Below, in pieces: positions 56,753 through 64,000 of a stretch of 64,000 nucleotides of DNA (position 1 is the stretch's first letter; each line of letters begins with the position of its first letter). Made by a program: the position numbers and the translations under genes. The notes beneath the pieces are model-generated. The model ran no database searches and was not told the DNA's origin. It was given only the letters and a program-made list of their open reading frames with translations. Location: contig NZ_MDGP01000001.1 in assembly GCF_001747095.1 (NCBI RefSeq), positions 2,339,001 to 2,403,000 of the forward strand, read 5' to 3'. The DNA is from Roseivirga sp. 4D4 (GTDB taxonomy: Bacteria; Bacteroidota; Bacteroidia; Cytophagales; Cyclobacteriaceae).

Positions 56753-57370
56753 ATGAAAAAACTAGTAGTCCTTATGATGACCGCATTGACAATGATCAGT
56801 CCGGTAGAAAAAGAAACCTTATCTAAAAAAGAAAGGAAGTTCGCCACTAAATACCTTGAGTCCTCGATGAAGGACATCTTTAAATCAATCAAGAACCTAA
56901 CACCTGAACAATGGAATTATCAGGCAAGTCCAGACTCATGGTCAGTGGCAGGTGCTTGTGAACACCTATTAATTGCCGAACAAGCGATCCATCAGAACAT
57001 CACTCAAAACATTATTAAGAATGAGAAATTCAGGGTGATTGTTCCTGAAGCCACTAGGGTTTCAGATCAAACGGTGATTGATATTATCTCTGATCGAAGC
57101 CCTGCTAAACGCGTGAAAACCGCCCCTCCTTTCGAACCCAAAGGGCTTGTCAAATCGCCAGAAGACTTCATTGCCAAATTCAAAGCGGCAAGGCAAATAA
57201 ACATTGACTTCACAAAGAGCAGCCAAGACGACCTTAAGGCCTATTACTTTGACAGTCCTGCTGGTAAGATCAGTGCTTATCAGTGGATTATCCTTCTTAG
57301 CGCTCATGCTCAGAGACATCATAAGCAAATGAAAGAAGTAATGGAGAATCAAGGCTTTCCAGCTCAGTAA
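56753..57370 (+). CDS. DinB-like metal-binding protein, possibly exported
   Basis: Protein of 205 residues with a hydrophobic start (MKKLVVLMMTALTMIS) and a DinB-type four-helix bundle. Metal histidines are in GACEHLLIAE and in LSAHAQRHHKQM near the end. Relatives include damage-inducible DinB and bacillithiol transferases. The export-like N-terminus is unusual for DinB proteins. The gene is two bases before a lipoprotein gene, so the two are probably one transcript. Confidence 0.78.
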   Translation: MKKLVVLMMTALTMISPVEKETLSKKERKFATKYLESSMKDIFKSIKNLTPEQWNYQASPDSWSVAGACEHLLIAEQAIHQNITQNIIKNEKFRVIVPEATRVSDQTVIDIISDRSPAKRVKTAPPFEPKGLVKSPEDFIAKFKAARQINIDFTKSSQDDLKAYYFDSPAGKISAYQWIILLSAHAQRHHKQMKEVMENQGFPAQ

Positions 57371-57372
57371 TA

Positions 57373-57825
57373 ATGAAAAAAAGCATTTATCTCTTACTGC
57401 TGATAAGCTTCGCATCGTGCAGGAATACAGATCACTTGAGCCCATTAGACCTTGTAGGTACCTGGCAAAACACAGCGTTGAACGTTGATATCAACTCTGT
57501 TAATGATACAGACTCAATGAGCACATTGGTAGTGGCACCAGGAGAGTGGGAAAAGGTGCTGTCTATCAAACCCATAAAGACAACTTATTGGACGGACGGA
57601 ACTTTCGCCTCTGTCTACATAGGCCTTGACGGGAAAGAGCTTGGCCGGGAGAAGGGAAAATGGTCTATCAGTAACGACTCGTTAATTCTCGTTTCCAATA
57701 ATTATAGAAATGCCTATCGAGTCACATTTTCAAAGGATCAAGCTCGGTTTGTAAGCTTGTTGGATTGGGATCAAGACGGATCGCGGGATGACTTATACGA
57801 TGGTTGGCAAAAGAAGGTCAATTGA
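57373..57825 (+). CDS. Hypothetical lipoprotein
   Basis: Lipoprotein of 150 residues; lipobox FASC with Cys16. A lipocalin-like pattern (LVGTWQNTALNVDI, then strands ending GKWSISNDSLILVSNNY) suggests a small beta-barrel. A calcium-loop-like stretch DWDQDGSRDD lies near the end. Not recognised further. Two bases after the DinB-like gene and before the hairpin region ahead of the GH130 gene. Confidence 0.75.
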   Translation: MKKSIYLLLLISFASCRNTDHLSPLDLVGTWQNTALNVDINSVNDTDSMSTLVVAPGEWEKVLSIKPIKTTYWTDGTFASVYIGLDGKELGREKGKWSISNDSLILVSNNYRNAYRVTFSKDQARFVSLLDWDQDGSRDDLYDGWQKKVN

Positions 57826-57831
57826 ACTCCA

Positions 57832-57890
57832 TAACTCATCCTAATAAAATGTGAGTTACATTGAGGCATGAAATCATGCCTCTTTTTTTT
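57832..57890 (+). promoter_or_regulatory. Tandem hairpins with terminator-like T-run covering the GH130 start codon
   Basis: First stem TAACTCA/TGAGTTA (57832-57858). Second stem GAGGCATG/CATGCCTC with loop AAAT (57863-57882), followed by eight T's (57883-57890). The second is a canonical intrinsic terminator for the upstream lipoprotein gene, yet the start ATG of the next gene (57868-57870) is inside its stem and the T-run encodes part of the signal peptide. Confidence 0.8.
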
Positions 57891-58956
57891 ATTGCTCCTA
57901 ATTCTAGTCGGTTGTAACACTCAGAAATCACCTTGGATTGAGGGTTTCGTAAAGCCCGAGCAGAATCCAATCATGCAGGCTGACTCGACTTATACATTTT
58001 TAGATCCTCTGAGCAATACCGAAGTAGCTTGGCAAAAAGCAGACATCTTTAACCCTGCAGCTGTAGTTAGAAATGACACCGTATTTATGTTCTTTCGTGC
58101 AGAAGACAATCCAAAGGCCTATTTAGGTGGTCGAACTTCACGTATAGGTCTGGCTTGGAGTACTGATGGCATGAACTTTAATAAGTTTCCAGAACCAGTA
58201 CTATACCCAGATTCATCCGCCTTTATCAAATGGGATTACCCTGGAGGCTGCGAAGATCCTCGGGTGGTAAAGAGACCTGATGGAAAATACGTAATGACCT
58301 ATACTGCATGGAATCAGGATGTAGCAAGGCTTTCAATCGCATCAAGTGATAACCTTACCCAATGGACTAAACATGGCCCAGCTTTGCTCAATGCGTTTGG
58401 AGGGAAATTCTTGGATACCTGGAGCAAGTCGGGTTCTATTGTCTGTCAACAGGTAGGTAACGAACTGATCGCTACAAAAATTAATGACAAATACTGGATG
58501 TACTTTGGAGAAAGAGGCGTAAACCTCGCCTGGTCTGATGACTTGATCAACTGGACCCCACTTCAAAATGATGCTGGTGAATTAGCCATTGTCATGCAGA
58601 CCCGCCCTGGCAAGTTCGACAGTTTTCTGACCGAACCGGGGCCACCTGCTCTGGTCACTGATCAAGGCATTCTACTGATTTACAATGGCAAAAATGACGA
58701 AGGAGAAATTGCGGACCCGTCCATCCCGAAAGGAACCTATTGCGGAGGGCAAGCGCTCTTTGATTTGAGCGATCCTTCGAAGTTTCTTTCTAGAATGGAG
58801 AGCCCTTTCATCTGTCCAAGTTTGCCACATGAAGTCACCGGACAGTATGCTGCTGGCACAACCTTTCTTGAGGCCTTAGTTCCTTTCAAAAATAAATGGT
58901 ACATGTACTACGGCACGGCAGATTCCTTTGTCGGGGTTGCGGTTGCAGATCAGTAG
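57868..58956 (+). CDS. GH130-like glycoside phosphorylase/hydrolase lipoprotein
   Basis: Lipoprotein of 362 residues; lipobox LVGC with Cys16. It has a five-bladed propeller as in glycoside hydrolase family 130/43: the block FNPAAVVRNDTVFMFFRAED, then SRIGLAWSTDG, GGCEDPRVVKR and late EALVPFKNKWYMYYGTAD. GH130 members split or phosphorolyse beta-mannosides. The lipid anchor places it on the cell surface or in the periplasm. No SusC/SusD pair is adjacent. The start codon is buried in a terminator-like hairpin, and no other start preserves the signal peptide. Confidence 0.82.
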   Translation: MKSCLFFLLLLILVGCNTQKSPWIEGFVKPEQNPIMQADSTYTFLDPLSNTEVAWQKADIFNPAAVVRNDTVFMFFRAEDNPKAYLGGRTSRIGLAWSTDGMNFNKFPEPVLYPDSSAFIKWDYPGGCEDPRVVKRPDGKYVMTYTAWNQDVARLSIASSDNLTQWTKHGPALLNAFGGKFLDTWSKSGSIVCQQVGNELIATKINDKYWMYFGERGVNLAWSDDLINWTPLQNDAGELAIVMQTRPGKFDSFLTEPGPPALVTDQGILLIYNGKNDEGEIADPSIPKGTYCGGQALFDLSDPSKFLSRMESPFICPSLPHEVTGQYAAGTTFLEALVPFKNKWYMYYGTADSFVGVAVADQ

Positions 58957-59014
58957 TTTATAGTAGAAAGTGGATTTCAAACCTTAGATTGTTTCATCGA
59001 GCTTTACAAAAGTT

Positions 59015-59086
59015 CGTCATTCTGAATTTATTTCAGAATCTCCGAAAGCTGTTACCATAGATCCTGAAACAAGTTTAGGATGACGT
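59015..59086. repeat. Dispersed intergenic repeat, paired inverted unit (copy C)
   Basis: Begins CGTCATTCTGAA with TTTATTTCAGAATCT, then GATCCTGAAACAAGTTTAGGATGACGT. Same order as copy A at 51801-51898 but without the AACCTGCCT hairpin insert. Located between the GH130 and GIY-YIG genes; the rest of that gap to 59167 shows nothing I can name. Confidence 0.75.
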
Positions 59087-59167
59087 AAGAATAAAGGATC
59101 TAAACGTAATCCCACTACGACCGCTCCTGTAAATACAAACCTCAAATCGGCCACTCCGATTCGCTTA

Positions 59168-59207
59168 ATGTGGGCGCTGAGGCCCCGAAGCTTCGGGGCG
59201 AACCCCC
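59168..59207 (-). other. Broken duplicate of the tRNA-Val 3' end
   Basis: On the minus strand this reads GGGGGTTCG, a 16-base palindrome CCCCGAAGCTTCGGGG, then CCTCAGCGCCCACAT. The two flanks equal the T-arm and acceptor end of tRNA-Val at 59528-59602, including three bases past the mature 3' end. In the true tRNA only AATC stands between them. The palindrome therefore takes the place of T-loop bases. It begins directly after the GIY-YIG stop codon. Confidence 0.85.
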
Positions 59208-59489
59208 TTAAAATCTCCTTAGAATATCTTCAATTATCGCAGGTTCATCCTTGAGCTTGCGGATAAACTTGCTACTCTTTTGCTTTTTAATAAAGCGCTC
59301 AACCTTCAACGCCTGAGTCTTACCTGTACAACTGATGACCAGAAATACTTGCCAATCGTCCGTAGTAGAAGTACTTGCACCATTATAGAAACCAGTGTTA
59401 TGCTGAACCAAACGAGTTTCAACATCAACCGTCTCACCAGTGTAAAAACGGTCTAGTGATGGTGAGTACAGAATATAAACGCGGTGCAT
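59208..59489 (-). CDS. GIY-YIG nuclease family protein
   Basis: Small nuclease-domain protein of 93 residues. Catalytic elements: VYILYS (Tyr5) for GIY, FYTGET (Tyr16-Gly18) for YIG, Arg26 in TRLVQHN with His30, and Glu64 in KVERF. Homing endonucleases, UvrC and the Slx1 family share this fold; stand-alone forms like this are common in Bacteroidota and their role is unclear. It lies between tRNA-Val and a broken copy of that tRNA's end, in the same orientation as the tRNA. Confidence 0.88.
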   Translation of the reverse strand: MHRVYILYSPSLDRFYTGETVDVETRLVQHNTGFYNGASTSTTDDWQVFLVISCTGKTQALKVERFIKKQKSSKFIRKLKDEPAIIEDILRRF

Positions 59490-59499
59490 ATCAACAAAA

Positions 59500-59523
59500 A
59501 AAGGCTGTCATATGACAGCCTTT
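59500..59523 (-). terminator. tRNA-Val terminator
   Basis: Perfect palindrome with core GGCTGTCAT/ATGACAGCC (59503-59520) and outer A/T runs; on the minus strand a run of T's follows. It starts four bases after the tRNA 3' end and sits just upstream of the GIY-YIG start codon. Confidence 0.88.
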
Positions 59524-59527
59524 GATG

Positions 59528-59602
59528 TGGGCGCTGAGGGATTCGAACCCCCGACCCCCTCGGTGTAAACGAGGTGCTCTGAACCAACTGAGCTAAGCGC
59601 CC
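59528..59602 (-). tRNA. tRNA-Val (anticodon TAC)
   Basis: A 75-base cloverleaf on the minus strand. Acceptor stem GGGCGCT/AGCGCCC, D-arm with AGCTCAGTTGGT, anticodon stem CCTCG/CGAGG around loop TTTACAC (anticodon TAC, decoding GUA), and T-arm GGGGG-TTCGAAT-CCCTC. The discriminator is A; CCA is not encoded (ACAT follows). A strong promoter match lies just upstream. Confidence 0.97.
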
Positions 59603-59617
59603 TTGTAATTGGGTTTG

Positions 59618-59648
59618 CAAAGGTAATTAGCGTTTTGATTATTGCAAA
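59618..59648 (-). promoter_or_regulatory. tRNA-Val promoter
   Basis: On the minus strand TTTG (59645-59648), 19 bases, then TACCTTTG (59618-59625): a full match to the Bacteroidota consensus, with the -7 box ending 15 bases before the tRNA 5' end. Confidence 0.7.
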
Positions 59649-59760
59649 TGCTTCCTTCAAATTATTTATAAAAAAAAGAATGCCTACTCAAAAACGGCTC
59701 AAAAGAAGCAGAAATCTGATTTTTACTTATCTTTCATCAACCAAAATCGATGGCTACTAA

Positions 59761-60252
59761 ATGACCCTCGCGGAATTCAAGGACATTTTCGATCAGTACT
59801 ATACCCCGATCAAAAACTTCCTGTACTACAAATGTGGAGACATTGATCAAAGCGAAGACTTGGCACAGGATGTCTTTGTCAAACTTTGGGATAAGCGCGA
59901 AGAGGTTCAGCTCGATACTGTCAAAAGTTATCTGTATACCATTGCCAATAACATGCTGCTCAATAAAATCAGGCATGACAAGGTGGTGGTCAATTTTGCG
60001 GAGCGAAACAAAAACCAGCAAGAGGAATATTCTCCCGAATTCCAACTTCAGGAAAAGGAGTTCAAGGAAGAACTTGAAGGTGTGATCAGCAGAATGCCAG
60101 AAAAGCAGCGAGAGGTATTCTTGATGAATCGTATTGAAGAAATGACCTACAAAGAAATTGCAGAGCGCTTAGAACTAAGTGTTAAGGCTGTTGAGAAACG
60201 AATGCATGGTGCATTGTCGCACTTACGTGAACATATTAAATACAAAATTTGA
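59761..60252 (+). CDS. FecI-type ECF sigma factor
   Basis: Sigma factor of 163 residues. Region 2 includes SEDLAQDVFVKLWDKREEV and SYLYTIANNMLLNKI; region 4 includes MPEKQREVFLMNRIEEMTY, then KEIAERLELSVKAVEKRM. It should be held by the FecR-like anti-sigma encoded 13 bases downstream and released when the receptor binds ligand. First gene of a sigma/anti-sigma/TonB-receptor operon. Confidence 0.92.
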   Translation: MTLAEFKDIFDQYYTPIKNFLYYKCGDIDQSEDLAQDVFVKLWDKREEVQLDTVKSYLYTIANNMLLNKIRHDKVVVNFAERNKNQQEEYSPEFQLQEKEFKEELEGVISRMPEKQREVFLMNRIEEMTYKEIAERLELSVKAVEKRMHGALSHLREHIKYKI

Positions 60253-60265
60253 CTAATTTGAAATC

Positions 60266-61168
60266 GTGAAAGAGGACAAACTCATTCAAGACTGGCTTTC
60301 TGATGAAGTTTCGGCAAATGAAATGGCTGAGATGGAACAAATCCTTGCCTTCACCGAAAACCTGAAGGTGCCTGAGAGGAAATCAAAGACAGACGTCTGG
60401 GCCGATGTACTTGGCAAAATCAATGAAGAGTCTTCAGACAACGAATTCATACTAGTCCCTGAGACTTCTACAAACCGAAAATGGATCGCTTGGGTAGCAA
60501 GTATCGCAGCACTCTTCTTTATCGGTTATTTTGGTATGCAAGGCACCCCTGAGCCTTCCATTTATAGCACAGAGTTTGCCGATAATATCACCCATAGCCT
60601 GCCTGACAACTCAGTAGTCACTATCAATGCTCAAAGCTCTATATCGTTAATCGAGGAGAATTGGTCAAATGAGAGGTCACTCAGACTAAGTGGAGAAGCC
60701 TTTTTCGAAGTTGAGCCGGGAAGTAAGTTCACTGTTGCCACTGATTTGGCTGAAGTAAGTGTATTAGGAACATCCTTCAATGTTTTCTCTAGAGATGACG
60801 AACTGATCGTATCTACCTTTAGTGGAAAAGTAGAAGTCAAGAACAATGAAAACACGGTTGTATTGGAAAAAGGAGATCAATTAACTCATGTTCCGGCCGA
60901 AAATATCTGGAAGGTTGATCGTTTTAATCAAAATGAAACAGCTACCTGGAGAACAGGCGCATTTTACTTTGATACCACACCACTGCAAAAAGTCATTGAC
61001 GAACTCGAAAGACAATTTGACATCAAAATCAATGTATCCATAGACCTAAGAGACCGTTTCTATTCAGGATACTTCAGCAAAACTAACCTAACTGAAGCCC
61101 TGCAACTCGTTTTTGTCCCAATGGGATTGACTACAGAAATAGAAGGAAACCAAGTAAATGTGCAATAG
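60266..61168 (+). CDS. FecR-type anti-sigma factor
   Basis: Single-pass inner-membrane protein of 300 residues. The cytoplasmic N-terminus (LIQDWLSDEVSANEM) binds sigma. One transmembrane helix near 73-91 (WIAWVASIAALFFIGYFG) is followed by a periplasmic FecR domain (about 110-210, LPDNSVVTINAQSSISL, SGEAFFEVE) and a terminal DUF4974-like domain (LQKVIDELERQFDIKINV). The start codon is GTG. Its stop overlaps the start of the receptor gene by one base. Confidence 0.9.
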   Translation: MKEDKLIQDWLSDEVSANEMAEMEQILAFTENLKVPERKSKTDVWADVLGKINEESSDNEFILVPETSTNRKWIAWVASIAALFFIGYFGMQGTPEPSIYSTEFADNITHSLPDNSVVTINAQSSISLIEENWSNERSLRLSGEAFFEVEPGSKFTVATDLAEVSVLGTSFNVFSRDDELIVSTFSGKVEVKNNENTVVLEKGDQLTHVPAENIWKVDRFNQNETATWRTGAFYFDTTPLQKVIDELERQFDIKINVSIDLRDRFYSGYFSKTNLTEALQLVFVPMGLTTEIEGNQVNVQ

Positions 61169-63870
61169 TGCGATTTATTTACTGTCTGTTTTTTGGGCTA
61201 ATTACATCAGTGCTTGTGGCGCAAGACATCAACACGCTAAGAATAACTGAGCGTTTTGACGATGTAGCACTGGCCAAAGTAATCCGTACCCTCAGAAACA
61301 AGTATGACATTAAGATTGCCTATGATGATGCCTTAATCACAGGTGTTATCATTGACGGGGCTTACACGGGGCTTACACTGACCAACTTTCTCGATAATAT
61401 CCTCAAAGACAAGGGAATAGATTACCAAATACTTAACGGGAAAATCATTTTAATACCCAAACAAGTCAACCTGGACATCTCAACACCAAGCCTATTCGAT
61501 CTGACAGTTTTTGGCTCTGTTCAAGATGCTACCACAGGTGAAAGTTTACCCAATGCCCTTGTCCGTGTTAGAGGTGAATCTAGAGGTACAGTCACCAATA
61601 AAGACGGCTATTTTGTGCTTCCACAGGTACCCAATGACACGAGCACTATAGAAATCTCTTACTTGGGCTATAAGAAAGCAGAAATCAAACTTATTCCTGG
61701 TAATACAAGGAAAACACTGGAGATTTTAATGGAAGAAAGCATCGTTGAGTTATCGGACTTTGTGGTGGTAGAAAACCAAAGAAAGACCGTTCGCTACGGA
61801 GATGAAATCTCCCAAATGACCATTGACCCTCGTAACCTGGCAGCCCTGCCCAGTCTTGGTGAGTTTGATGTATTCCGATCACTTCAACTTTTACCGGGAA
61901 TAGGAGGCACCAATGAGACTTCCTCGGCCCTTACGATCAGGAATAGCCCTTCTACTCATAATCTGGTACTTTTTGATGGTTTCAATATTTATCGACTGGA
62001 TCACTTCTTTGGGGTTTATAGTGCGATCAATTCAGATGCCATTCGTGATATTCAGATCTACAAAGGTGGCTTTGGAGCCAAGTATGGAGGCAGAATAGCT
62101 GGTGTGGTTGATATGACGGGTAATACCGGAAGTTTTAAGGAACCGAGTTACTCTCTTGGGGTGAATTTACTCAGTGCCCGATTTAGTGTGAACACTCCAC
62201 TGAACGGAGGAAGAGGTGCGCTACATATCAGTGCCAGAAGAGCCTATACTGACATTATTCGAAGCAAACTCTTCGAAAATCTGTACAGAAACTTTCGAGA
62301 AGAATCCAATGATATTGAAGGCATTAATGCCGATGATGTATTAAGGCCCAATTTCAATTTCTATGATATCAATGCCAAAGCAACCTATAACATTTCCAAT
62401 CGCGATGTGATGAGTCTAACGCTCTACAATGGGCAAGACAATCTGGATTCCAACTTCGAAGCGATCGAGCGAGGACCAAACAACAATATTCGAAGCATTC
62501 AAGAAGTAGAAGAAAATGCCAACTGGGGCAATACAGGTATCGGTCTTATTTGGTCCAGAAAGTGGGACAGAAACTTCAATTCAAGCTTTCAATTCGCCTA
62601 CTCAGATCATTTCTATAAATACAGTTATTCAGACACTACCCGTGATGGAACGGGCACAGCCAGACGATTTAACAACCTAGATAGGAGAAACGATGTGGAG
62701 GACTATCAATTCAACATTCGGAATGAATTGTTTCTCGGCAAAAGGCATCGTCTGGACTTTGGCACCAATTATTCTGATCTAAATGTGAATAGCCAGTTGA
62801 TGATCAACGATCGAAGCAGATTGACGGGAAGACTCTTCAACGGTTCAGGTTCCATTTTTTCTATCTACGCATCAGACAAATTCTACATCACTCCTAAACT
62901 GTTGCTTAACCCAGGGCTCAGATACAATATCTCCAGTCTTTCAGATGAGAGCTTCCTTTCCAACCGTTTAGGCATCATTTATCAAGTCACTCCCGAATTT
63001 GAGCTCAAGGTCTCAGCAGGTAATTACTATCAAATCATTCGTGAGCAGAATTTTGACGACCCATTTACCAATGCTCAAGATGGTTGGATACTCGCAGACC
63101 AGGAAGCTACTGGGCCTGGGAACCAGTTTTCGGTCTTAGAATCTGATCATTGGATTGCTGGTTTTCAATATGAGAAAAACAGCCTGACAGTCGATGTTGA
63201 ATTCTATAAGAAGACTGTGTCAGGCCTCTCCGAAAACATTGTCTCTTATGTGGTAAACCCAATTACAAATATCAGGCGTGCCCAGATTATGGATGCCTTA
63301 GGCACCAGTGACATAGTGGGGATAGATTTCTTAGTTCAAAAAGAGGTTGGTCCTTATCAGGGATGGATATCTTACACTCGAAGCAAGGCAACGAACCAAT
63401 TTGATGTGATCAATGCCGGGGCCGAAATACCTTCAAGAGAAGATCAGCGTAACGAATTAAAGCTTGTTAACATTCTTGAACTACCGGAGTGGAACTTTGC
63501 TGCTACTTGGACATATGGCAGCGGCAAGCCATTTTTCGAACCGGAAATTAACTTCTTTAGAAACAACTTGAATGAGGTAGTGAACTTTGAAGTAATCAAC
63601 ACGAATAAGGCTGTAACCCGATTACCAGCTTACCATAGACTTGACATTTCGGTAGCCAGAAAGTTCGAAAATGAATACATGAAAGGTGAACTCGGTTTGT
63701 CTATTTTAAATGTTTATAATCGACTGAATATTCAAAGTAGAAGACTCAATCGAGAAGCTTTGGAAACTTTCATTGATCAGAACCCGGGTGGTCCCGTACC
63801 GACCGACTTGTACCGAGATATTGCACTCCTGGATTTAACCCCTTCAATTTTCCTAAATCTTTATTTCTAA
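61168..63870 (+). CDS. TonB-dependent receptor with STN signalling domain
   Basis: Outer-membrane receptor of 900 residues starting at GTG. The signal peptide ends near residue 18. An STN domain (about 25-100) contacts FecR. A carboxypeptidase-like beta-sandwich (about 112-195: VFGSVQDATTGESLPNALV) precedes the plug (about 210-325: LFDGFNIYRLDHFFGVYSAI, GGFGAKYGGRIAGVVD) and a barrel to the C-terminal phenylalanine (FLNLYF). It imports a TonB-driven ligand and signals through FecR/FecI. No SusD gene follows directly. The ligand is unknown. Confidence 0.92.
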   Translation: MRFIYCLFFGLITSVLVAQDINTLRITERFDDVALAKVIRTLRNKYDIKIAYDDALITGVIIDGAYTGLTLTNFLDNILKDKGIDYQILNGKIILIPKQVNLDISTPSLFDLTVFGSVQDATTGESLPNALVRVRGESRGTVTNKDGYFVLPQVPNDTSTIEISYLGYKKAEIKLIPGNTRKTLEILMEESIVELSDFVVVENQRKTVRYGDEISQMTIDPRNLAALPSLGEFDVFRSLQLLPGIGGTNETSSALTIRNSPSTHNLVLFDGFNIYRLDHFFGVYSAINSDAIRDIQIYKGGFGAKYGGRIAGVVDMTGNTGSFKEPSYSLGVNLLSARFSVNTPLNGGRGALHISARRAYTDIIRSKLFENLYRNFREESNDIEGINADDVLRPNFNFYDINAKATYNISNRDVMSLTLYNGQDNLDSNFEAIERGPNNNIRSIQEVEENANWGNTGIGLIWSRKWDRNFNSSFQFAYSDHFYKYSYSDTTRDGTGTARRFNNLDRRNDVEDYQFNIRNELFLGKRHRLDFGTNYSDLNVNSQLMINDRSRLTGRLFNGSGSIFSIYASDKFYITPKLLLNPGLRYNISSLSDESFLSNRLGIIYQVTPEFELKVSAGNYYQIIREQNFDDPFTNAQDGWILADQEATGPGNQFSVLESDHWIAGFQYEKNSLTVDVEFYKKTVSGLSENIVSYVVNPITNIRRAQIMDALGTSDIVGIDFLVQKEVGPYQGWISYTRSKATNQFDVINAGAEIPSREDQRNELKLVNILELPEWNFAATWTYGSGKPFFEPEINFFRNNLNEVVNFEVINTNKAVTRLPAYHRLDISVARKFENEYMKGELGLSILNVYNRLNIQSRRLNREALETFIDQNPGGPVPTDLYRDIALLDLTPSIFLNLYF

Positions 63871-63922
63871 TTTTTGAATAACGAGGTAGGGTTTGCCTCA
63901 TTTTCCGTGTATTAACATCAAA

Positions 63923-64000
63923 ATGCAGGAAAAAGGGCACAATAGACACTGGGAACAGGATTGGCTAGAGGGTAAAATATCTAGTACCGAAGCAAAATCG
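63923..64000 (+). CDS. Start of a further gene, FecR-like N-terminus (partial)
   Basis: ATG at 63923 opens a frame of 26 visible residues that runs off the window. Its HWEQDWLEGKISSTEAKS resembles the sigma-binding start of the FecR gene here (IQDWLSDEVSANEM). It may be a second anti-sigma-like or receptor-linked protein. Too little is visible to name it. Confidence 0.5.
   Translation, partial: MQEKGHNRHWEQDWLEGKISSTEAKS

Noticed and set aside
59528..59602. Integrase-bearing genomic island at tRNA-Val
   Set aside because: No integrase, relaxase or phage gene lies between the tRNA and its fragment; only the GIY-YIG gene is there.
63882..63906. Hairpin GAGGTA/TGCCTC after the TonB receptor as a terminator
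   Set aside because: Stem is short with a wobble pair and only four T's follow; too weak to list, and the next gene may belong to the same operon.

Overview
The window is about 64 kb of a Bacteroidota chromosome, most likely a marine, gliding-type member of the Cytophagales. Genus is not fixed by the sequence; it looks Roseivirga/Fulvivirga-like. Several things point there: a fused LpxC-FabZ protein, a PorX (response regulator + PglZ) gene, three giant proteins ending in the gliding-motility-associated C-terminal (CHU_C, type IX secretion) domain, a FecI/FecR/TonB-receptor set, many lipoproteins with short N-terminal lipobox signals, weak Shine-Dalgarno sequences, and several matches to the Bacteroidota promoter (TTTG, about 19 bases, TAnnTTTG). 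No phage, IS element, integrase or CRISPR array is visible.

Layout. 0-10 kb: partial ECF sigma factor, HTTM/gamma-carboxylase-like membrane protein, two paralogous PKD lipoproteins, sterol desaturase + MOSC pair, secreted amidohydrolase, VOC protein, two paralogous alpha/beta hydrolases and a secreted FG-GAP repeat protein. 10-15.7 kb: Rieske oxygenase divergent from an APC permease and DDAH-type amidinohydrolase, M1 peptidase, small protein, GreA-like factor. 15.9-24.6 kb: BLUF photoreceptor, ald-tsaE-porX on the minus strand, and HD hydrolase-lpxD-lpxC/fabZ-lpxA-ABC ATPase on the plus strand. 24.7-28.8 kb: lipoprotein and sdhCAB. 28.9-37.7 kb: three tandem about 950-residue type IX secretion paralogues. 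37.8-41.5 kb: DCC-family protein, fabD, folK, bioB, outer-membrane barrel. 41.5-48 kb: tyrosine/homogentisate catabolic operon (amino acid dehydrogenase, hmgA, hpd, fahA, flavin reductase) with a divergent Lrp regulator. 48-52 kb: unknown membrane protein and two tandem GIGTTSP-repeat secreted proteins, then a repeat-rich 400-base gap. 52-59 kb: valS, thioredoxin-like protein, LytTR regulator, DinB-like protein, lipoprotein, GH130-type lipoprotein. 59-64 kb: a GIY-YIG nuclease gene placed between tRNA-Val and a broken copy of that tRNA's 3' end, then a FecI-FecR-TonB receptor operon.

How the parts fit. PorX is the regulator of type IX secretion in this phylum, and the three CHU_C proteins are probable substrates of that system. 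The Lpx genes beside porX make the lipid A to which secreted cargo can be tied. The hpd/hmgA/fahA operon degrades tyrosine to fumarate and acetoacetate; fumarate then joins the succinate dehydrogenase step encoded at 25-29 kb.

The most unusual signals are: (1) the tRNA-Val/GIY-YIG/tRNA-fragment arrangement at 59.17-59.60 kb, where the copied T-arm is split by a 16-base perfect palindrome and starts directly after the nuclease stop codon; (2) a terminator-like hairpin with eight T's that contains the start codon of the GH130 lipoprotein; (3) the tandem triplication of the large secreted proteins; and (4) dispersed intergenic inverted-repeat units at 51.8 and 59.0 kb.
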